In this document: positions 9,290-17,278 of the stretch, one piece after another | Numbering within the stretch: position 1 is the first letter of the stretch | Layout: each line of letters starts with the position of its first letter | Origin: Geodermatophilus dictyosporus | GTDB taxonomy: Bacteria > Actinomycetota > Actinomycetes > Mycobacteriales > Geodermatophilaceae | NCBI RefSeq assembly: GCF_900115505.1 | Contig: NZ_FOWQ01000007.1 | Location: forward strand, 186,001-250,000 | Direction of reading: 5' to 3' | Length of the DNA: 64,000 nt | Position numbers and translations under genes: made by a program | The notes under the pieces: generated by a model | What the model saw: only the letters and a program-made list of their open reading frames with translations | The model's database searches: none | Told to the model about the DNA's origin: nothing

Positions 9290-10401
9290 CGCCGTCGGAG
9301 GTCCTCGACCGGCTGCGCCGCGAGCCCGACGTCGACGCGCCCGACCTGGTCGCCGTCGACGCCACCGACCGGCTGCTGCTCGACACCGCGGGCGACGCGC
9401 TCGCCGGCGGAGCCCGGGTGGTGGTCGTCGACGACGCCTACGGCGCGCTCACGCTCGGGGCGGTCGCGGCCGGCGCCACCGACGTCCGGGTGCACCAGGA
9501 CCTGCTGGTCGGGGAGCGGGCGCTGGCGCTCAACGCCGGTCGCACCGGCCTGGCCGGCCGCTACCGGCCGGGGAGCCTGGACGCCGGGCTGCTCGACGGC
9601 GCCACGCTGGTGCTGGCCCGGGCGCCCAAGGGCCTCGACGCGCTGCGCGAGCTCACCGAGCTGACCGCCGCGGCGGCCGGCCCGGACGTCGTCCTGCTCG
9701 TGGGCGGGCGGGTCAAGCACATGACGCTCGGCATGAACGGCGTCCTGGGCGCCGGGTTCACCGAGGTGTCGGCCACGCTGGCGCGGCAGAAGTCGCGGGT
9801 GCTGGTCGCCCGCGGGCCGCGGGCGGGCGTGCGGTCCACCTTCCCCCGCTGCCGGCACGACGCCGCGCTGGACCTCGACGTCTGCGCGCACGGCGCCGCC
9901 TTCGCCGGCACGCGGGTCGACGAGGGCACCCGGCTGCTGCTCGCGGCCCTGCCCGGCGCGGCACCGGGCGCCCGGACCGCGCTGGACCTCGGCTGCGGCA
10001 CCGGCGTGCTGGCCGCCGCGCTCGCCCGCGCGCGGCCGGACCTCGCCGTCACCGCCACCGACCAGTCCGCCGCCGCCGTCGCCTCCGCGCGGGCCACCCT
10101 CGCCCGCGCCGGGCTCGGCCGGGTGGCGGTCCTCCGGGACGACGCCGCGGGGTCCCTGCCCGACGACAGCGTGGACCTCGTCGTCTGCAACCCGCCCTTC
10201 CACGTCGGCGCGGCCCTGGTCACCGCGGCGGCCGACCGCCTCTTCACCGCCGCCGCGCGGGTGCTGCGGCCCGGCGGCGAGCTGTGGGCGGTGTGGAACA
10301 ACCGGCTGCCGCACCGGGCGGCGCTGCGCCGGCTCGTCGGTCCCACCCGGGCGGCGGCGCACGACCGGCGCTACACGGTCAGCGTCTCCACCGGGCGGTG
10401 A
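9286..10401 (+). CDS. RsmC/RlmG-like rRNA guanine-N2 methyltransferase
   Basis: A 371-aa class I SAM-dependent methyltransferase with the duplicated architecture of RsmC/RlmG. The N-terminal half (about 1-180) is a degenerate Rossmann domain. The C-terminal half carries DLGCGTGVLA (SAM-binding motif I) and CNPPFH (motif IV), the NPPF signature of amino-methylating enzymes acting on guanine N2 of rRNA. The GTG overlaps the dehalogenase stop, so the two are translated as a pair, though no metabolic link is apparent. The exact rRNA position cannot be decided from sequence. Confidence 0.85.
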   Translation: MTPSEVLDRLRREPDVDAPDLVAVDATDRLLLDTAGDALAGGARVVVVDDAYGALTLGAVAAGATDVRVHQDLLVGERALALNAGRTGLAGRYRPGSLDAGLLDGATLVLARAPKGLDALRELTELTAAAAGPDVVLLVGGRVKHMTLGMNGVLGAGFTEVSATLARQKSRVLVARGPRAGVRSTFPRCRHDAALDLDVCAHGAAFAGTRVDEGTRLLLAALPGAAPGARTALDLGCGTGVLAAALARARPDLAVTATDQSAAAVASARATLARAGLGRVAVLRDDAAGSLPDDSVDLVVCNPPFHVGAALVTAAADRLFTAAARVLRPGGELWAVWNNRLPHRAALRRLVGPTRAAAHDRRYTVSVSTGR

Positions 10402-10448
10402 CGGAGGGCCCTGGCCGCGCCGGCACGGCCGGGCCACGGTCGGGGGGC

Positions 10449-11549
10449 ATGACCCCGACCGAGACGCTCACCGAGACCCCGCCCGTCGACGCCACCACCG
10501 CCCTGGCCGGGCGCCTCCTCGAGGCCGTCACCGCCGGACTCGAGCTGGCCGCCGTCCACCTCGGCAGCGAGCTCGGCTGGTACCGGGCGCTGGCCGACGC
10601 CCCGGCGACCGCCCCGGAGCTGGCCGCCCGCACCGGCACCGACGCCCGCTACGCCCGCGAGTGGCTCGAGCAGCAGGCCGTGACGGGGATCCTCACGGTC
10701 GACGACGTCGCCGCGGCGCCGGACGGGCGGCGGTACGCGCTGCCCGAGGCACACCGGCCCGTCCTCGTCGACCGCGACGACCTCGCCTACACGCCGCCGT
10801 TCGTGCACGCCGCGCTGGTCTTCACCCGGCAGGTGCCCCGGCTGCTGGAGGCCTACCGGACCGGTGGCGGCCTGTCCTGGGCCGAGATGGGCGACGCCCG
10901 CGACGCCCAGGCCGCCGCCAACCGCGCGTACTTCCTCGGCCCGATGGCCACGCAGGACCTCCCGGCCGTGCCCGGCGTCGACGAGGCGCTGCGGGCCGGC
11001 GGGCGGGTGGCCGACGTCGGCTGCGGCATGGGCTGGTCGGCCGTCGGCATCGCCCGTGCCTACCCCGCGGCCCGGGTCGACGGGTTCGACGTCGACGCGC
11101 CCTCGGTCGAGCAGGCACGGCGCAACGCCGAGGAGCACGGCGTCGCCGACCGGGTGCGGTTCACCGCGGCGGACGCCGCGCAGGCCGGCGAGCCGGGCGG
11201 CTACGACCTGGTCACCGCCTTCGAGTGCGTGCACGACCTCGCCGACCCCGTCGCGGTGCTCGCCGCGATGCGCCGGATGGTGCGCCCGGGCGGCACCGTG
11301 CTCGTCGTCGACGAGCCGGTGGCCGAGCGGTTCACCGCGCCGGGCGACGGTGTCGAGCGGCTGATGTACGGCTACAGCCTCACCTGCTGCCTGCCCGACG
11401 GGCTCTCCACCCGGCCCTCCGCCGGGACCGGGACGGTGATGCGGCCGGGGACGCTGGCCGGGTACGCCCGTGCCGCCGGGTTCGCCGGTGTCGACGTGCT
11501 GCCGGTCGAGCACGACGTCTTCCGCTTCTACCGACTGCGGACCGGCTGA
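10449..11549 (+). CDS. Class I SAM-dependent methyltransferase with N-terminal winged-helix-like domain
   Basis: A 366-aa protein. The first ~100 residues resemble the winged-helix dimerisation domain of small-molecule methyltransferases ([26 protein letters not shown]). Residues about 170-300 form the SAM fold: [10 protein letters not shown] is motif I and [20 protein letters not shown] covers motif IV onward. This architecture is common for actinobacterial enzymes of unknown substrate. The 47-nt gap to the upstream methyltransferase allows co-transcription. A small-molecule substrate seems more likely than RNA. Confidence 0.82.
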   Translation: MTPTETLTETPPVDATTALAGRLLEAVTAGLELAAVHLGSELGWYRALADAPATAPELAARTGTDARYAREWLEQQAVTGILTVDDVAAAPDGRRYALPEAHRPVLVDRDDLAYTPPFVHAALVFTRQVPRLLEAYRTGGGLSWAEMGDARDAQAAANRAYFLGPMATQDLPAVPGVDEALRAGGRVADVGCGMGWSAVGIARAYPAARVDGFDVDAPSVEQARRNAEEHGVADRVRFTAADAAQAGEPGGYDLVTAFECVHDLADPVAVLAAMRRMVRPGGTVLVVDEPVAERFTAPGDGVERLMYGYSLTCCLPDGLSTRPSAGTGTVMRPGTLAGYARAAGFAGVDVLPVEHDVFRFYRLRTG

Positions 11550-11691
11550 GACCGGCCGCAGGGCCTCCTGCGCGTACCGGAACGAGGAAGGACTCCGGTG
11601 GCGCGCGATTCGGGGCGAGTCGCGCTCCTCCCGGCCGAAGGACACGACACGGCGCTCCGCTGCGCCGGCCACCGCGCTCCGGGAGAGCCCC

Positions 11692-13284
11692 ATGTCGCGC
11701 AACACCTGGTCCGACCGCCCGCTGGGCGTCAAGCTGTCCGCTCTCGTCGGGGCCGGGGCGCTGGCCCTCGGTGCCGTGACGCTCATCGCGGTCGAGGAGT
11801 TCGCCGGGGCGAGCGACCGCACGGAGGTCCTGCTCGCGACCACCCACGCGACCGCGGAGGGGCTCGAGGCGGACATGATGCACGACGCCGTCCGCGCCGA
11901 CGTGCTCCAGGCGCTGCAGGCCGCCCAGGCCGGCCGGGTCGAGGACTTCCGCGCCGCGCAGGCCGACCTCGAGGAGCACTCGGCCGCCATGCAGGAGCAC
12001 CTCGACGCGGTGGTCGCCGACGGGATCGGGACCGACGTCGACGCCGCCGTCGCCGCCGTGACACCGGTGGTGGACGGGTACCTCGCCGCGGCCGACCAGG
12101 TGGTCGCGACGGCGGCGGTGGACCTGCGACTGGCGCAGGACGGCTACCCGCAGTTCCTCGCGGCCTTCACCCAGCTCGAGGAGGAGCTCCCCACGGTCGG
12201 CGACGCGATCGGCCGGCAGGCCGAGGCGGCCGCGCAGGAGACCACCGGCCAGCTCGACTCGGCGGGACCCCTGGTCCTGGCCGTCGCCGGGGCGGCCGTC
12301 CTCGTGCTCGGCCTGCTCGGCTGGGCCGTCACCCGCTCGGTCGTGGGCCCCCTGCGCCGGGTCGGGGCGGTCGTGGCCGCGATGGCCGAGGGCGACCTGC
12401 GCGGCTCCACCGGCGTGGACAGCCGCGACGAGGTGGGCCGGATGGCCGTCGCGCTCGAGACCTCGATGGGGACCGTGCGGACCGTGCTGGCCACGATCGG
12501 GGACAGCTCCACCACGCTGGCCTCGGCCACCGAGGAGCTGTCGGCCTCGGCGCAGGACCTGGCCCGGCTGGCCGTGGAGTCCGCCGACCAGTCGGGGATC
12601 GTCGCCGGCGCGGCCGAGCAGGTGTCGCAGAACGTGCAGACCGTGTCCGCCGGCTCGGAGGAGATGGGGGTCTCCATCCGCGAGATCGCCCAGAACGCCA
12701 GCGAGGTCGCCCGGGTCGCCTCCCACGCAGTCACCGTGGCCGACTCGACCACCTCCACCGTCGCCAAGCTGGGCGAGTCGTCCCTGGAGATCGCCAGCGT
12801 CGTCAAGGTGATCACCAACATCGCCGAGCAGACCAACCTGCTCGCGCTCAACGCCACCATCGAGGCCGCCCGCGCCGGGGAGGCGGGCAAGGGCTTCGCC
12901 GTCGTCGCGAACGAGGTCAAGGAGCTGGCGCAGGAGACGGCGAAGGCCACCCAGGACATCACCGCCCGCGTGCAGGCGATCCAGGCCGACACCGAGGGCG
13001 CGGTCACCGCGATCAGCGAGATCTCCTCGATCATCGGGCTGATCAACGACTCCCAGGGCACCATCGCCGCGGCGGTGGAGGAGCAGACGGCCACGACGAC
13101 GGAGATGAACCGCAACGTCGCCGAGGCCGCGCTCTCGGCCGGTCAGATCGCCGAGAACATCCAGGCGGTGGCCGGTGCGGGCACCTCGACGACGCGGGCC
13201 ATGGAGGACGCCCGGACGGCGATCGACGAGGTGGCCCGCCTGGCCTCCGGCCTGCAGACCTCGGTGGCCCACTTCCGCTACTGA
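11692..13284 (+). CDS. Methyl-accepting chemotaxis protein
   Basis: A 530-aa chemoreceptor. A first membrane helix lies at about 12-34, a periplasm-facing helical ligand domain at 35-195, a second helix at about 198-220, then a HAMP domain ([20 protein letters not shown]) and a long coiled-coil signalling domain. The hairpin tip carries the near-invariant [19 protein letters not shown]. It would relay an external signal to CheA/CheW, but no other chemotaxis gene is in the window. The ATG at 11692 gives the expected short cytoplasmic N terminus. Confidence 0.94.
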   Translation: MSRNTWSDRPLGVKLSALVGAGALALGAVTLIAVEEFAGASDRTEVLLATTHATAEGLEADMMHDAVRADVLQALQAAQAGRVEDFRAAQADLEEHSAAMQEHLDAVVADGIGTDVDAAVAAVTPVVDGYLAAADQVVATAAVDLRLAQDGYPQFLAAFTQLEEELPTVGDAIGRQAEAAAQETTGQLDSAGPLVLAVAGAAVLVLGLLGWAVTRSVVGPLRRVGAVVAAMAEGDLRGSTGVDSRDEVGRMAVALETSMGTVRTVLATIGDSSTTLASATEELSASAQDLARLAVESADQSGIVAGAAEQVSQNVQTVSAGSEEMGVSIREIAQNASEVARVASHAVTVADSTTSTVAKLGESSLEIASVVKVITNIAEQTNLLALNATIEAARAGEAGKGFAVVANEVKELAQETAKATQDITARVQAIQADTEGAVTAISEISSIIGLINDSQGTIAAAVEEQTATTTEMNRNVAEAALSAGQIAENIQAVAGAGTSTTRAMEDARTAIDEVARLASGLQTSVAHFRY

Positions 13285-13313
13285 GCGGGGCCGGCGCGCG
13301 GCGCGGGCCCCGC
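13285..13313 (+). terminator. Hairpin terminator after the chemoreceptor gene
   Basis: GCGGGGCC at 13285-13292 pairs perfectly with GGCCCCGC at 13306-13313 across a 13-nt GC-rich loop, starting directly after the stop codon. No T-run follows, which is usual in high-GC actinobacteria. Confidence 0.6.
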
Positions 13314-13334
13314 AGGAGGGGGTCCGGGCGGCGC

Positions 13335-13578
13335 TCAGCGGGTCAGGGCGTGGACCGGCTCGTCGACGTCGGCCGTCTCCCCGGCGGGGACGAAGCCGAG
13401 CGAGAGGTGGGAGGGGCCGGGCTCCCGTCGCCGTCGCGGGCGCTCACCTCAGGCGCCACAGCACGTGGCCCGGCGGCCCGGCGGAGTCCCACAGCACCAC
13501 GAAGCCGACCAGATCCCCGCCCGAGCGCACCGCCCGGACGTTCCCGGGGGTCAGCGGTTCCGGCTCGACGACGGCCAC
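13335..13578 (-). pseudogene. Decayed GNAT N-acetyltransferase remnant
   Basis: Two pieces of a GNAT acetyltransferase remain. From the GTG at 13578, 44 codons read LTPGNVRAV joined directly to a piece carrying LVGFVVLWD and ending GHVLWRLR at a TGA (13444-13446). In another frame, codons just downstream read LSLGFVPAGETADVDEPVHALTR before a TGA at 13335-13337, which is the usual GNAT C-terminal strand. The acetyl-CoA-binding segment between them is missing, as is a segment after NVRAV. At least two deletions have occurred and no working enzyme can result. Confidence 0.75.
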
Positions 13579-13641
13579 CGCGCGATGCTCGCAGGACGTC
13601 GGGTGCTGGTCGCGGGGCGCCCGGGCGGGCACGCTGGCGGC

Positions 13642-14109
13642 ATGAGGACGACGTCCCGCACCCCGTCCCGCCTGCGCCGGGCCCGGCCGTGGATCGGCCT
13701 CGCCTTCGCGGTGCAGGGCGCCGTCGCCGTCACGGGCCTGGTGTGGTCCCTCCGCGCGGACGAGGGCGACGACGGCAGCAGCGTCATCCGGCGGGTGCGC
13801 GTGATGGGCGGCACCCAGCTCCGGCCGCACAACCCGGCGCTCTCGCAGGTCGGACTCGACGTCGTCATGGCCGGCGGGGAGGTCGACCTGACCGGGCTGG
13901 CGCCGGTGCCCGGGGGAGTCGACGTCACCGTGCGCGCGGTGATGGGCGGCGCGGCGGTTCGGGTGCCGCCGGGCTGGCGGGTGTGGTCCGGCGCGCGCGG
14001 CGTCGCCGGCGGCATCGGCCTGCAGCCCGGCGTGCAGCGGGCCGACGACCCGGGCAGCGCCGACCTGCGGCTGCACGGGTGGGCCGTGATGGGCGGCGTC
14101 GGCGTCTAG
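13642..14109 (+). CDS. LiaF/toast-rack-like membrane-anchored protein
   Basis: A 155-aa protein with one membrane helix at about 18-37 and then a beta-rich domain. Repeated MGG turns (VRVMGGTQLRP, RAVMGGAAVRVPPGWRVW, WAVMGGVGV) resemble the C-terminal domain of LiaF and related cell-wall-stress proteins, which fold as stacked beta strands. It may sense or modulate envelope stress, but no LiaRS pair adjoins it. It begins just upstream of the decayed GNAT gene, transcribed away from it. Confidence 0.65.
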   Translation: MRTTSRTPSRLRRARPWIGLAFAVQGAVAVTGLVWSLRADEGDDGSSVIRRVRVMGGTQLRPHNPALSQVGLDVVMAGGEVDLTGLAPVPGGVDVTVRAVMGGAAVRVPPGWRVWSGARGVAGGIGLQPGVQRADDPGSADLRLHGWAVMGGVGV

Positions 14110-14115
14110 ACCCCG

Positions 14116-14140
14116 CGCTGAGCGGCCGGCGCCCTCAGCG
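14116..14140. terminator. Convergent hairpin between LiaF-like and urate oxidase genes
   Basis: CGCTGAG at 14116-14122 pairs with CTCAGCG at 14134-14140. It lies between the two convergent stops and slightly overlaps the pucL stop, so it could end transcription from both sides. Confidence 0.4.
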
Positions 14141-15040
14141 GGAGCCGGGCGTGCCGAGCCAGGCGACCTCCGCCGGCGGGACGTCGTCGCGCAGCACGGT
14201 GCCCTCGATGAGGCCGTAGGGCCGGTCGTCGGCGTGGTAGACGAGCGTCTCGTCCTCGCCGGGGGTGTTCGACAGGCCGTACGCGGAGAGGTCCTGCAGG
14301 AAGTGGTGCCGGTTGGGCATCGACATCCGCACCTCGGCGACCTCGGGCACCGCCTCGAGCACCGCCTCGCCCATCGCGTACAGCGTCTGCTGCAGCGCGA
14401 GGGAGTGGGTGGCGGCGAAGGTCTCGAGCAGCGTGGCGCGGACCGTGGAGAAGTCGTGGTCCCAGTCCTGGTCGGCGGACGCGTAGCGCCAGCGGGCGGT
14501 GACCGCGGTGGCCAGGACGCGGTCGCGGGTCTCGGCCAGCGTCGTGTACCGGTCGCGCGGGAAGCCCCAGAACTCCGAGCCGGTGGTCTTGAGGACGACG
14601 AGGTCGGCCAGGCCGGCCAGCACGTGCAGGTCGTCCCCGTCCGCGGTGACCACCGCCGTCCGCACCTCCCCACCGGGCCGCCGGAAGGCGTGGTCGTGCG
14701 GCCGCCCGCCGACGGCGATCCGCTCCCAGCCGTAGGACTCGACCGCCACCCGGGCGCCGGTGATCCAGTCGTAGGAGGCGGCGAGGTGGCGGGCCAGCCG
14801 CAGGCCGAAGGCCTCGGGGGAGCCGACCCCGTCGCGGGCGAAGGCGAAGACGGTGTTCTTCTGCGCGTCGGTGGTCAGCACGTGCGCGTTGTCGCCCCGG
14901 GTGTGCGCGGCGGCGAAGTCGCCCCGCAGGCTGGTGCTGACGTTGAGGTCCACCAGCTCGTGGCGGGGGGAGCTGCGGTCGACCGCGACGACGCGGACCT
15001 CCGCCTTCCCGTACTGGTTGGGTCCGAGCACGATCGCCAT
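14135..15040 (-). CDS. pucL: Urate oxidase (uricase)
   Basis: A 301-aa cofactor-free urate oxidase that converts urate to 5-hydroxyisourate. It begins with the family-typical GPNQYGKAEVRVV, followed by LTTDAQKNTVFAFA, which carries the Thr-Asp and Lys of the active site. LVVLKTTGSEFWGF and PNRHHFLQDLS are further uricase blocks, and the length is normal for two tunnelling-fold domains. It is the last gene of the uraD-uraH-pucL unit, which carries urate to allantoin. Confidence 0.96.
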   Translation of the reverse strand: MAIVLGPNQYGKAEVRVVAVDRSSPRHELVDLNVSTSLRGDFAAAHTRGDNAHVLTTDAQKNTVFAFARDGVGSPEAFGLRLARHLAASYDWITGARVAVESYGWERIAVGGRPHDHAFRRPGGEVRTAVVTADGDDLHVLAGLADLVVLKTTGSEFWGFPRDRYTTLAETRDRVLATAVTARWRYASADQDWDHDFSTVRATLLETFAATHSLALQQTLYAMGEAVLEAVPEVAEVRMSMPNRHHFLQDLSAYGLSNTPGEDETLVYHADDRPYGLIEGTVLRDDVPPAEVAWLGTPGSR

Positions 15041-15086
15041 GCCGCGCAGCCTGCCCGACGCCGGTGTTGCACGTGGAACCGGCGCG

Positions 15087-15404
15087 TCAGGAGCCCCGGT
15101 AGGTGGAGTAGGCGAACGGCGAGAGCAGCAGCGGCACGTGGTGGTGCTCGGCCGGCTCGGCGACGGCGAAGGTCAGCGTCACCTCCGGCCAGAACGCGGC
15201 TCCCCCGCGGTCGGCGAACCACGCCCCGGTCGCGAACACCAGCCGGTGCGGGCCGGCGACGGTCGCCTCCCCGGTGAGCCGGCAGCGGCCGTCGCCGTCG
15301 GTCACCCCCTCGGCCAGCAGCTCGTCGCCCGCGTACAGCCGGACGGCGATCCCCGCGGCCGGCCGCCCCGCCACCGCGTCGAGCACGTGCGTGGAGACGC
15401 TCAC
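15087..15404 (-). CDS. uraH: 5-Hydroxyisourate hydrolase (transthyretin-like)
   Basis: A 105-aa HIUase that opens 5-hydroxyisourate to OHCU. It begins VSVSTHVLDAVAGRPAAGI with the catalytic His, has HHHVPLLLSPF and ends in the diagnostic YRGS tetrapeptide. I start it at the GTG at 15404 because GAGGAGG lies just upstream on that strand; an ATG 30 nt further up would add an unusual Arg-rich tail. It sits between uraD and pucL in pathway-related order. Confidence 0.95.
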   Translation of the reverse strand: MSVSTHVLDAVAGRPAAGIAVRLYAGDELLAEGVTDGDGRCRLTGEATVAGPHRLVFATGAWFADRGGAAFWPEVTLTFAVAEPAEHHHVPLLLSPFAYSTYRGS

Positions 15405-15477
15405 GCATCCTCCTCGCCGGCGCTCGTCGGCCACGTTCGCGGCGCTGCCCTGTCCGTGCGTGAGCTCGCGAGCTCGC

Positions 15478-15975
15478 TCACGAGACGAGCTCCCGCACCC
15501 GCAGCTCGGTGATCTGCGCCAGCTGCTCGACCACCTCGGCGCGTTCGGTCCCCTCGTCGTGGTCCAGCCGGCGGCGCAGCTCGGCGAGCACCTCCTCGGG
15601 TGACCGGCCCGCCGCGCGGATCAGGTAGACGTGGCCGAAGCGCTCCTCGTAGGCCCGGTTGCCCGCGACCAGTGCGGCGCGGGTGTCGTCGTCGGCCCCG
15701 CCCATCGACGCCTGCTCCCGACGGGAGGCCGCCGCCTCGGCCGAGCCGCCCTCCACCCGGTCGCCGATCCGCGGGTGCGTGGCCAGCGCGAGCTCCACCT
15801 CGTCCCACGGCAGCGCGCGGGCGACCTCGCCGGCGCGGCGGACGAGGGTGTCGGCGTCGGGGAAGGGCCGGCCGGCGACCAGCCCGGCGGCGAACCGCGG
15901 CGCGGCGTTGCAGGCGCGCAGGGCCTCGACGGCGGCGTCGGCGGGCCGGCTGTTGAACTCGTCGAGGCGGGACAC
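15478..15975 (-). CDS. uraD: OHCU decarboxylase
   Basis: A 165-aa 2-oxo-4-hydroxy-4-carboxy-5-ureidoimidazoline decarboxylase that yields S-allantoin. The active-site motif HPRIGD, the SRREQASM segment and FGHVYLIRAAGRSPEE are all present and the length is normal. It is the first gene of the urate operon. Its GTG at 15975 lies only one base from an in-frame GTG of the divergent DUF6986 gene, so the two promoters must lie inside each other's coding or leader regions. Confidence 0.94.
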   Translation of the reverse strand: MSRLDEFNSRPADAAVEALRACNAAPRFAAGLVAGRPFPDADTLVRRAGEVARALPWDEVELALATHPRIGDRVEGGSAEAAASRREQASMGGADDDTRAALVAGNRAYEERFGHVYLIRAAGRSPEEVLAELRRRLDHDEGTERAEVVEQLAQITELRVRELVS

Positions 15976-16015
15976 GGTGACAGGATGGCAGCCCGGCCGG
16001 CCGAGGGAGGGTGCG

Positions 16016-17221
16016 TTGCTGGACGACGCCGTCTACACCGAGCTCGACCGGCGGCTGGCCCCGGTCGACGCCGCGCGCCAGGCCGCCTGGCCCGGCGAGC
16101 GGCCCCGCCGCCAGCCGGTGCACACCTGCTACGTGCCGGCCGACGCCGTCGTCCCCGGCGTGGCCGCCGCGTGGGGGACCGCCGCCCTGGCCGCCCTGGA
16201 CGAGCACGGCCTGCCCGACCTCGGGTACCCGGCCGCGCTGCTCGACGAGGTGCTGCCGCGGGTGCGGGCCAAGCTCGCCGCCGAACCGGTCGAGGACCTC
16301 CGCGTCGACGCCGAGGACGGCTACCGCGGCCGCCCGGAGGCCGAGGACGACGACGTGCGGCGCGCCGCTGCCGCCGTCGCCGCGGACCTCGCCGCCGGCA
16401 CCGCCCCGCCGTCGGTGGGCATCCGCGCCAAGTCGCTGGAGGGCCCCACCCGCCGCCGCGGCGTCCGCTCCCTCGACCTGTTCCTCGCCGACCCCGCCCT
16501 CCGCGCGCAGGCGGCCGTCGTCACCCTGCCCAAGGTCACCGACGTCGAGCAGGTGCGCGCCTTCCTCCCGGTGCTCGACGCGCTGGAGGCCGCGCACGGC
16601 GTCGCGCTCGTCCTGGAGCTGCAGGTGGAGACCCCGCAGGCGGTGCTCGGCGCCGACGGGGCGGTGACACTCGCGCGGATGGTGCACGCGGCCGGCCCGC
16701 GGCTGACCGGCCTGCACTTCGGCACCTACGACTACAGCGCGTCCCTCGGCATCGCCGCGGCGCACCAGGCCTCCGACCACCCCGCCGCCGACCTGGCCAA
16801 GCAGCTGATGCAGGTCGCCGTCGCCGGCACCGGGGCGCACGCCGTCGACGGCTCGACCAACCTGCTGCCGGTCGGCCCGCGCGAGCAGGTGCACGCCGGG
16901 TGGCGGGTGCACGCCGGGCTGGTCCGCCGGGCGCTGGAGCGCGGCTTGTACCAGGGCTGGGACCTGCACCCGGCGCAGCTGGTCACCCGCTACGTGGCCA
17001 CCTACGCGTTCTTCCGCGGGGCGCTGCCGGCCGCGGCCGCGCGGCTGGCCGCCTACGTCGAGCGGACCGACGGCGGCGTGCTCGACGAGCCGGCCACCGC
17101 CCGCGCCCTGGCCGCGGTGGTCCTGCGCGGCCTGGACTGCGGTGCGGTCGACGACGGGGAGGTGGGTGCCGCCACCGGACTCGACCGGGTGACCCTGGAC
17201 GTGCTCGCGGGTCGGGGCTGA
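16016..17221 (+). CDS. DUF6986 aldolase-like protein
   Basis: About 401 aa, resembling HpcH/HpaI-type TIM-barrel aldolases (VVTLPKVTDVEQVRAF, LVLELQVETPQAVL, LHFGTYDYSASLGI) and matching what I know of DUF6986, often found beside urate-degradation genes. I prefer the TTG at 16016 because GAGGGAGGG lies just upstream. An in-frame GTG at 15977 would place two divergent starts one base apart. Its role may be cleavage of a purine-derived or C2/C3 keto acid, but that is inference from position. Confidence 0.78.
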   Translation: MLDDAVYTELDRRLAPVDAARQAAWPGERPRRQPVHTCYVPADAVVPGVAAAWGTAALAALDEHGLPDLGYPAALLDEVLPRVRAKLAAEPVEDLRVDAEDGYRGRPEAEDDDVRRAAAAVAADLAAGTAPPSVGIRAKSLEGPTRRRGVRSLDLFLADPALRAQAAVVTLPKVTDVEQVRAFLPVLDALEAAHGVALVLELQVETPQAVLGADGAVTLARMVHAAGPRLTGLHFGTYDYSASLGIAAAHQASDHPAADLAKQLMQVAVAGTGAHAVDGSTNLLPVGPREQVHAGWRVHAGLVRRALERGLYQGWDLHPAQLVTRYVATYAFFRGALPAAAARLAAYVERTDGGVLDEPATARALAAVVLRGLDCGAVDDGEVGAATGLDRVTLDVLAGRG

Positions 17222-17254
17222 CGCCCGCCGCCGCGCGCGACTCCGCGCTGCGCC

Positions 17255-17260
17255 TAGGCT
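17255..17260 (+). promoter_or_regulatory. -10 box of the multi-domain kinase gene
   Basis: TAGGCT lies 18 nt before the GTG at 17279, giving a very short leader of about 11 nt. No clear -35 match is visible. Confidence 0.4.
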
Positions 17261-17278
17261 GCGAGGCGTGGTGACGCG

